64,000 nt of DNA, from assembly GCF_009389715.1 (NCBI RefSeq), contig NC_052404.1, positions 10,796,480-10,860,479 of the forward strand. Reading direction: 5' to 3'. Origin of the DNA: Phoenix dactylifera (Eukaryota; Streptophyta; Magnoliopsida; Arecales; Arecaceae). A model generated the notes under the pieces. It searched no databases and was not told where the DNA came from. It was given only the letters and a program-made list of their open reading frames with translations. The translations under genes and the position numbers were made by a program. Numbering within the stretch: the stretch's first letter is position 1; every line of letters begins with the position of its first letter. Below, one piece after another: positions 55,177-64,000 of this stretch.

Positions 55177-57477
55177 GTGACATAAGTGGCGTCAAAGTTT
55201 GAGGTTTAAAATTATTGGGGATTGTGACAATTGAAATCAGAACATAGATTAAATAAATTCAGTGCTTAGGTGTAAGATCACTAAACATTGTGATAAAATG
55301 TATGTATTAGATTTGGTAAACGATGAGTACAAAAGGACTAAATAATGTCTCTGATCATGATAAGAGAGGTTAGACCTAAGGTAAATATAGGAAGGTTAAC
55401 CATAGCATACCTTATTAGTTGGTTATACTATACCAGCTAAATTGGTCCATATGTTGTTTAAATGACTCGGAAGTTTAAATTTGATGTGGGTTCAGATGTG
55501 ATCGCACTTTTGGTTTTGCTGCAAACTATTAGAGTGGAATTTGTATATGGATCTTTTATAGTATTGGAGTGAGCTAAGAAAGATTTTTCATAATATTAGA
55601 AAGAAATATTCTTCGAAGTTAAATCCGTATGTGGATTATATTTGAAATTGGCATATTTGGATACTACAAATAGGTGAATTTGTTTTGGTGGAGTTAATTT
55701 TATATCTAAGGCCACAGAGTACGCAAATTGGTGGAGAATTCTAATTATTTGAATTTTTATGTTTGGATTGGGATACTATACCTTTCTCATTATTATTGGA
55801 GACTATTGGATGTGTTAATTTAAACTCAAGTCTAGATTTATGATTTGAGCAGGGATCTTTCATCATTGTCAATGAAACCATAAGTAAAATGTCATATTGA
55901 GTAAAGATGCTTACATGAGTTATTATATGTAGCATGGATGATAGATATTTAGAATCTTTGTGAAGAAAGATTTGGAGGTTAATGGAGAGAATTCTACTCA
56001 TAATGATATTGGCTCAAAGACTTCTAACCCATTGAATTTGAAGTATATCCTGTTGGAAAGAAGATCGATATAGATTGTCTAATCAAATTGTTAAGGGAAT
56101 TCAAGGTTAACCTACTCTAAATTAAACCTAGATATTCTGGATTTTAAGAAGGTTGTGGAGATCGTGCAGTGATCTTAAACTTGACTAATGGCTTAAGGGT
56201 TAGTTATGGTAAGTACACTCTACATAAATTGAGGACAAAGAGATCTAAAGGTTGCTAAAGTTCTACTTGAAAATTTGAAATTTCTTAGCCCCAATACGAA
56301 CTGATACTTCCGTCATAAATCATTTAACCGCCTGAGAGTATTTGCCAGGTTAGATCAGACTGCGCAACGAAAGTGTGATTGTGGAGTACTTTCACAGTAT
56401 GAGTCTCAAGTAAGTTAATTTCAAGGATAATTATTTTAAGGGGGGAGAATGTAAAAGCCCATAATAGGTTGGGCTTGGGTCAGCTTGGACCGGCCACTTG
56501 GGCCGCCAATGTGCGCCGACACATGCGATAGGGAAAGGACTCCCGATGGGAGTCGTCTTCTTCCTTAAGTTCGTCGCGGAAGAGTAATCCTAGGGCTCGC
56601 CAGACTCTGGTGAAAGCACTAGGAGTCGACCTATAAAGCACCTCCACTCTTCCCTCAAAGCCCTTGCTCACGGATCCCAAACAATCCTTGCCGGATTTTC
56701 TTTCTTTTTCGAGTTCTAATTCTAAATCTCTTTCCCAATTCGCCAGAAAAAGCCGTCGGACCACCTCACCGGACCGAGGTAAGAGTCCCTCATCTTCTTC
56801 TCCTTCTCCATCGTCTTAGCCTTTGATTCACTCCAATTTGAGCCGAAAATCACTGAAATTTCATCCGAAACAGGGCACCTCTGTTTCGGTCATCTTCTCC
56901 AAATCTTGCCACCGCTGATAGTCGGTTTGGCCGAGGCTGTGGCCGCCGTGGCCACCATCAAATGGGGGCAGGCCACCTGGCTGCCACCCCCTTGGATTTG
57001 CGAGGAGGATGAGAGGAGGGGCGGGCTGTTCGTGAAGAGAGGAGAGAGTTTCTCTCTTCTCCTCTATTTTCTCTCTTCTTCCTTTTTTCTCTCTTGGTGT
57101 CTCTCTTTAGTTGACCTAGTTAGATGGTAAAAGGGTCTCGGGGGACCAGATGATGGACCTCTGGGGAACGCCGGTAGGCGGGCTAGGTTAGTAATCCACT
57201 ATTTCATTTGTTTTTGATAATTGAGTTTGATTCTGTAGAGAGTGATGTGCGCAAGAAGATTCTGATCGGAGTACTCTGGACCCAACTAGAGGCTTCCAGA
57301 TGCTCTCATTGTAATCCCAGGTTGACCCCAGTAGAGAGGGCCTTGGCCCAATGTCCCTACGACTATCAGTCATGCTAGTCTTATCCTGGCCATTGTCGAG
57401 CACCGTTGGATTCTATCATCATGAATCTCTATTGTGTTATCTGTACCATGGCCTAATTCTTGTTTCATGATTTGACT
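55177..57477 (+). repeat. Decayed gypsy segment, tandem unit A
   Basis: A 2.3-kb unit made of about 1.27 kb of internal-like sequence without long frames, a polypurine tract (TTAAGGGGGGAGAA, 56436-56449) and about 1.03 kb of LTR start. The whole unit is repeated head-to-tail at 57478-59786. Confidence 0.8.
56450..57477 (+). repeat. LTR fragment 1 (truncated)
   Basis: It starts TGTAAAAGCCCATAATAGG right after the polypurine tract, has a TATAAAGC motif at 56632 and a C/T-rich leader, and breaks off at TTTGACT where unit B begins. Confidence 0.75.
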
Positions 57478-59786
57478 GTGGCATAAGTGGCATCAAAGTT
57501 TGAGGTTTAATATTATTGGGGATTGTGACAATTGAAATCAGAGTATAGGTTAAATAAATTCAGTGCTTAGGTGTAAGATCACTAGACAATAGACATTGTG
57601 ATAAAATGTATGCATTGGGTTTGGTATACTATGAGTACAAAAGGACTGAATAATTTGTCTCTGATCATGATAAGAAAGGTTAGACCTAAGGTAAGTATAG
57701 GAAGGTTAACCATGGCATACCTTATTAGTTGATTATATCGAATTGTGTTTATTGGTCCATATCTTGTTTAAATGACTCGGAAGTTTAAACTTGACAGGGG
57801 TTCAAATGTGGCGCACTTTTGGTTTTGCTGCTAACTATTAGAGTAAAATTTGTATATGGATCTTTCATATTATTAGAGTGAGCTAAGAAAGATTTTTCAC
57901 AATATTAGAAAGAAATATTCTTCGAAGTTAAATCCGTATATGGATTATATTTGGAATTGGCATATTTGGATACTACAAATAGGTGAATTTGTTTTGGTGG
58001 AGTTAATTTTATAACTAAGGCCACAGAGTACGCAAATTGGTGGAGAATTCTAATTATTTGAATTTTTATGTTTGGATTGAGCTACTATACCTTTCTCGTA
58101 ATTATTGGAGACTATTGGATGTGTTAATTTAAACTCTAGTCTAGATTTATGATTTGAGCAGGGATCTTTCATCATTGTTGATAAAACCACAAGTAAAATG
58201 TCATATTGAGTAAAGATGCTTACATGAGTTATCATATGTAGCATTGATGATAGATATTTAGAATCTTTATGAAGAAAGATTTGGAGGTTAATAGAGAGAA
58301 TTCTACTCATAATGATATTGGCTCAAAGACTTCTAACCCATTGAATTTGAAGTATATCCTTTTGAAAGGAAGATCGATATTAGATTGTCTAATCAAATTG
58401 TTAAGGCAATTCAAGGTTAACCTACTCTAAATTAAACCTAGATATTCTGGATTTTAAGAAGGTTGTGGAGATCGTGCAGTGACCTTAAACTTGACTAATG
58501 GCTTAAGGGTTAGTTATGGTAAGTACACTACATAAATTGAGGACAAAGAGATCTAAACATTATGCTTTAGTTCTACTTGAAAATTTGAAATTTGAATCTT
58601 CTTAGTCCCAATGCAAAGTGATACTTCAGTCAGAAATCATTTAACTGCCTGAGAGTATTTGCGGGTTAGATCGGAGTGCGCAACGGAAGTGTGATGCTGG
58701 AGTACTTTCACAGTATGAGTCTCAAGAAAGTTAATTTCGAGGACGAAATTATTTTAAGAGTTGAGAATGTAAGAGCCCGTAATAGGTTGGGCTTGGGCCA
58801 GCCTGGACCGGCCACTTGGGCCGCCAACATGCGTCGGCACATGTGATGGGGAGAAGACTCCCGATGGGAGTCGTCTTCCTTCTCAAGTTCATCACGAAAG
58901 AGGAATCCTAGGGGCTCACCGAACTCCAGTGAAATCCCAAGGACTCGACCTATAAAGCACCTTTCCTCTTCCCTCAAAGCCCTTGCTCACGGATCCCAAA
59001 CAATCCTTGCCGGATTTTCTTTCTTTTTCAAGTTCTAATTCCGAATCTCTTCCCCGATTGTCGCCAGAAAAGGCCATCGAACCACCTCACCGGACCGAGG
59101 TGAGAGTCCCTCATCTTCTCCTTCTCCGCCGTCTTAGCTTTCGATTCACTCCAATTTGAGCCGACAATCGCTGAAATTTCATCCGAAATAAGGCACCTCT
59201 ATTTCGGTCATCTTCTTCCAAGTCTTGCCATTGATGGTAGCCAGTTTGGCTGAGGTTGCGGCCGCCGTGACCACCGTCAATTGGGGTTGGGCCACCTGGC
59301 CGCCACCCCCTTGGATTTGCGTGGAGGATGAGAGGAAGGGGCAGGCTGTTTGTGAAGAGAGGAGAGTTTCTGTCTTCTCTTTCTCCTCTATTTTCTCTCT
59401 TCCTTTTTTCTCTTGGTGTCTCTCTCTAGTTGATCTAGTTAGATAGTAAAAGGGTCTTGGGGGACCTGGTGAATGCGGGTAGGCGATCTAGGTTAGTAGT
59501 CCACTATTTTATTTTCTTTTGATAATTGAGTTTGATTCTGTAGAAGAAGAGTGACTTGCGCTAGAAGGTTCTAATCGGGATACTCTGGACCTAGCAGGTG
59601 GGTGCCAAATGCTCTTATTGTAGACCCAAGTTGACCTCAGGAGAGGGGGTCCTGGACCAGTGTCACTGCGACAATCCGTCATGCTTGCCTTACGTCGACC
59701 ATTGTCGAGTACCGCTGAACTCTATCAACATGAATCTGTATTGTGTTATCTGTACCATGGTGTGATTCTTGCTTCATGATTTGACT
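57478..59786 (+). repeat. Decayed gypsy segment, tandem unit B
   Basis: Second copy of unit A with many point differences. Its polypurine tract is decayed (TTTTAAGAGTTGAGAA). After 59786 the sequence continues as uninterrupted LTR, whereas unit A is cut at the equivalent point. Confidence 0.8.
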
Positions 59787-60806
59787 AACTTGATTGGCCA
59801 GAGCAGACCGACCTAGATTGTTGAAAGATGTTACTTAGTCGACCCTGTCCGTCTTACACCCGACTGTTGACAACTACCAGTTGAACCCATAATTGAAACC
59901 CCTGATCTATTCTCTTGATTTAATAAATGTTTCTTAATCAGATGAATTGGATTACATTGTGCTGGCCCATTCAAATAATTGAGCGTTGTTATCTAGTTGG
60001 CCTCATATATCTTTTTATATGAATCTATTTTTACAGTTGATTTTGTATCGAGCTACAGCCATTCGAGCAGGAAGAAGCCCAATGATATCTTATACTCTAG
60101 TTTCTTACTCTTCCTGTTTCTTTCTCTTGGTATTCTCTCTTTAGCTTGATTCAAGAAAATTTTTGGTTAAAGGGACTCGGAGGGTAGTTCTAGATTACTA
60201 CGTGATGGTGGACCCTTTAGTGGACCAGTAGAGGATTCTAGGTTGTCGAATATCTTGGATAATTTTTTATGTTGATTTGATTATGTAGAAGAAAAATCTT
60301 TGGGGCAAGAAAATATTGAGTAAGGTTCTGCGCACCTCAGTTCGTACATCACAGTAGTCTGTCTGGGTTGTTAGCAAAGTAAGAATCCTTATACACCGAC
60401 CTGCATGATATAGATATTTTTGTACCTATATATGTATGATATGTTAATGATCCAGATAAGTAAGAAGCAAGAATAGTTTTATGACGGTTTCTGCATTAAA
60501 TCATATTTTGATCATGTATACTTGTGATTGATAATATGATGGATGCATATATTAACATAACTTACACTTGCATAATCGGACTAATAGATGTGGTGCTCTG
60601 GACTAACCATGTTATATTGATTACTCCATCACAGGCGAGAAACGTGACTGTGGTTAGTCTAAAGTCGGAAATAAAAAGAAATTGATGTGTGGATGTGAAC
60701 TTGATTGAATGAACAAGGACTTAGGACTAATCTCGTTATCATCAGTTGCCCCATCACAGCTGAAAATATGATACTATGGCAAATCCTGTCATAGGTTGAA
60801 AATGTT
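58768..60806 (+). repeat. LTR copy 2
   Basis: It starts TGTAAGAGCCCGTAATAGG, with TATAAAG at 58951. It runs at least to 60806, where similarity to the inverted copy ends. The right portion carries CATCACAG..GAAAATATGATACTATGG words that recur as sub-repeats. Confidence 0.7.
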
Positions 60807-61764
60807 ATTTACATCTTAAAAAGATTGTTCGGGACGATCAATTATGAAGGATCCATTTTTCTCGAACAAATAAACTATAAACCTCAAAAGAAGAACCTTT
60901 AATATTAATAGATTTGCAATCCCGGAAAAAAATAAATTATTAATAAAACTTTTTATTTTATACAATACAGATTTTGTTTTACTTGAGGTTCAAGAATTTT
61001 TCTTTTCCATCAATTCCATAAAGTCAAGTAGATGCAATATACGAATTTCCCCCCAATCGCTACATTACATTGATTTACAATTATTCATTTGAACCGGATA
61101 AGATATAAGATGAACCAGATAAAATACAAAAAAATGGGTTTTAGATCAATTCATTTTTACTATTTTTTTTCCTACACCTAATGGTAGATTTCGTCGATAC
61201 CTTGGCAGACCTCGTGACGGAATCGAAATGTGATTCTATTGGTTGCCATGTTACCGGTTGAAAACGTGACCGAAATTTGGCCCAAAGTCAAAAAGATAAT
61301 TGATCCGGATCAAGTTAAAAAGGAATGAAATGAAAAACATTAAAAATACTATTGAAGAATTATGAAATATCGTATGATATATTACTCTTTAGTGACCGAA
61401 TTTTTATTCATATTTGATGTACATATTTATACTGATTATTCGAGCATTATTGTTGGTTTGTGATTTCATGATGTATGCAACGATATAAAGCTCAAACTTG
61501 TGTTATTATTGTGTTGGTGTGGATGTGTGGAATTTTTTACTAGGCTATAAAGCTCACACCACCTCTTTTGTTTTCTTTTCTTTTCAGAGTTACAGGTCGC
61601 TTGATACTTGGTTATAGTGAGGATCACGAGTGAAAGGATGAGCAGATAGACCATTACTGATACTGGTTGGATAATTAAATTTTGTAATTGTACCAGTTTT
61701 GTTAATTGTTATGAATTGAGATCATTATTGTTCAATGATATTGAAGTCCTCGGCGAATAGCCTG
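60807..61764. other. Spacer of the large inverted repeat
   Basis: AT-rich. The segment at about 61200-61330 (GGTTGAAAACGTGACCGAAA) resembles the LTR sub-repeats in degraded form. The segment 60880-61190 is very AT-rich and differs in texture from both arms; its origin is not clear. Confidence 0.45.
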
Positions 61765-63834
61765 TGACAAGACTTGCCATAGTATCACATTTCCAGCCTG
61801 TGATGGGGCCTGCCATAGTATCACATTTTCAGCCTGTGACGGGGCAACTGATGATAACAAGATAAGCCCAAAATCCTTGTTCATTCAATCAAGTTCACAT
61901 TCACACATCAATTTTTTTTTATTTCCGGCTTTAGACTAACCACCATCACATTTCTCGCCCGTAATAGGGCAATCAATATAACATGGTTAGTCCAGAGGAC
62001 CACATCCATTAGTCCGATTATACAAGTACAAGTTATGCTCATATATGCATCCATCATACCATCAATCACAAGCATACATGATCAAAATATGATTCAATAC
62101 AGAAACCATCATAAAATTAATCTTGCTTCGTACTTATCTAGATCATTAACATATCATACATATATAGGTACAAAAATATCTATATCAGGCAGGTCGGTGT
62201 ATAAGAATTCTTACTTTGCTAACGACGCAGACAGATTACCGTGATCTACAAACTGAGGTGCGCAGAGCCTTACTCAATATCTTCTTGCCCCAAAGATTAT
62301 TCTACAGAATCAAATCAATATCAAAAATTATCCAAGATATTTGATAATCCAGAACCCTCTATTGGTCCACTAAAGGGTCCACCATCACGTAGTAATCTAG
62401 AACTACCCTCCGAGTCCCTTTAATCAAAAATTTTCTCGAATCAAGCTAAAGAGAGAATACCAAGAGAAACAAACAGAAAGAGAGAGAAACTAGAGTATAA
62501 GATCTCGTTGGGCTTCTTCCTGCTCGGATGGCTGTAGCCCCATACAAAATCAGTGCTAACTGTAAAAATAGATTTATATAAAAAGATATATGAGGCCAAC
62601 TAGATAACAACGCTCAATTATTTGAATGGGCCAGCACAACGTAATCCAATTCATCTGATTAAGAAACATTTATTAAATCAAGAGAATAGGTCAGGGGTTT
62701 CAATTATGGGTTCAACTGGTAGCTGACAACAGTCGGGTATGAGACAGACAGGGTCGACTAAGTAACAGCATTCGATAATCTAGGTCGGTGCGCTCTGATC
62801 AATCAAGTCAGTCAAATCATGAAACAAGAATCAAATCATGGTACAAGTAACACAATACAGATTCATAATGGAGTTCAATGGTGCTCGACAATGGTCGAGG
62901 TAAGACTAGCATGACAGATTGTCGCAGTGACACTAGTCCAAGACCCCCTCTACCGGGTCAACTTGGGTCTACAATGAGAGCATGTGGAACCCACCTGCGG
63001 GATCCCGAGTATCCCGATCAAAACCTTCTAGCGCAAATCATTCTTCCTCTACTGAATCAAACTCAATTATTAAAAAAAATAAAATAGTGGACTACTAACC
63101 TAGATCGCCTACCGGCATTCACCAGGTCCCCCAAGACCCTTTTACCATCTAACTAGATCAACTGATAGAGACACCAAGAGAAAAAAAGAAGAGAGAAAAT
63201 AAAGAGAGAAGAAAGAGAAGAGAAGAAGAGAGAAACTCTCTCCTCTCTTCATGAACAGCCTGCCCCTTCCTCTCATCCTCCACGCAAATCCAAGAGGGTG
63301 GCGGCTAGGTGGCCCACCCCCAATTGACGGTGGCCACGACGGCCGCAGCCTCGGCCAAACCGGCTACCAGCGGCAGCAAGACTTAGAAGAAGATGACCGA
63401 AACAGAGGTGCTCTATTTCGGATGAAATTTCAGCGATTGTCAGCTCAAATTGGAGTGAATCGAAAGCTAAGACGGCGGAGAAGGAGAAGATGAGGGACTC
63501 TTACCTCGATCCGGTGAGGTGGTCCGACGACCTTTCTTGGCGACAATCGAGAAAGGGATTCGGAATTAGAACTCGAAAAAGAAAAAAAATCCAGCAAGGA
63601 TTATTTGGGATCTGTGAGCAAGGGCTTTGAGGGAAGAGGAAAGGTGTTTTATAGGCCAAGTCCTAGGGTTGTCACCGGAGTCCGGCGAGCCCTAAGATTC
63701 CTCTTCCGTGATGAACTCGAGAAGGAAGATGACTCCCACCGGGAGTCTTCTCCCCGTCGCATGTGCCGACGCACGTTGGCGGCCCAGCGGCTGTTCCAGG
63801 CCGGCCCAAGTCCAACCTATTATGGGCTCTTACA
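61765..63834 (-). repeat. LTR copy 3, inverted
   Basis: It reads on the minus strand from 63834 (TGTAAGAGCCCATAATAGG) with a TATAAAA motif at 63647-63653. The far end contains a ~40-base sub-repeat (CCTGCCATAGTATCACATTT) present twice here but once in copy 2. Confidence 0.75.
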
Positions 63835-64000
63835 TTCTCCCCTCTTAAAATAATTTCATCCTCGAAATTACTTGACTCATACTGTGAAAGTACTCCACCA
63901 TCACACTTCCATTGCGCACTCTGATCTAACCCGGCAAATACTCTCATACAGTTAAATGATTTCTGACGGAAGTATCACTTTGCATTTGGACTAAAAAAAT

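Larger units (their letters stand above)
58607..64000. repeat. Large inverted repeat, arms at least 2.2 kb
   Basis: The left arm 58607-60806 (end of internal region plus LTR copy 2) is the reverse complement of the right arm 61765-64000, with moderate divergence. The right arm reaches the window edge without ending. A spacer of about 960 bases (60807-61764) separates the arms. Confidence 0.85.

Noticed and set aside
55741-56001. Minus-strand frame, repeated at 58050-58310
   Set aside because: Shadow of the tandemly duplicated retroelement internal region. No recognisable domain.
56480-56764. Minus-strand frame, repeated at 58708-58977 and, inverted, at 63605-63853
   Set aside because: It recurs because it lies in the repeated LTR, in the direction opposite to the element's transcription. 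The frames are not preserved between copies.
60880-61190. Possible plastid-derived insert in the spacer
   Set aside because: The AT-rich texture suggested organelle DNA, but I cannot identify any plastid gene or intergenic region. A search against a monocot plastome would decide.

Overview
The window is nuclear DNA from a flowering plant, almost certainly a monocot. A palm-like genome is my best guess, from the very long introns, the GC-rich first exons and the retrotransposon types, but I cannot fix the species. There are no bacterial or phage features, no CRISPR array and no rRNA or tRNA gene that I can support.

Layout. 1-3525: a MAKR4-type gene on + (1278-2338), carrying a 1-base frameshift near its 3' end, then one well-supported but unrecognised terminal coding exon on - (3015-3280). 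3531-16561: one complete 13.0-kb LTR retrotransposon of the Ty3/gypsy Tat lineage, lying on - and flanked by the 5-bp duplication GTAAG. It has 1.2-kb LTRs, a decayed gag-pol with two RNase H domains, two tandem-repeat arrays, and an additional gene on the opposite strand with its own TATA box and two introns. 19348-23582: at least four exons on - of a C21orf59/CFAP298-like protein, an unexpected family in a plant without cilia. 25064-44086: a complete 20-exon gene on - for the E3 UFM1-protein ligase UFL1. All 20 exons join in phase to 822 codons. Its introns hold microsatellites, a CA-type minisatellite, a GTAC-rich repeat and a 177-bp duplication. 46233-50668: a complete three-exon ankyrin-PGG membrane protein gene on -. 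53900-54582: exons of an unrecognised gene on -, apparently cut off upstream by repeats. 54740-64000: repeat territory, with short LTR-like inverted repeats bearing primer-binding-site motifs, a 2.3-kb tandem duplication of a decayed gypsy internal-plus-LTR segment, and a giant inverted repeat with arms of at least 2.2 kb running off the right edge.

The host genes are unrelated housekeeping, signalling and stress-type genes, each with its own promoter, not an operon-like system. The most interesting items are the spliced antisense gene and structured repeats inside the Tat element, the ciliary-family gene, the element's apparent insertion within a host gene, and the large inverted and tandem duplications at the right end. 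Exon borders were placed by hand from GT/AG signals, reading phase and remembered family patterns. No alignment was run.
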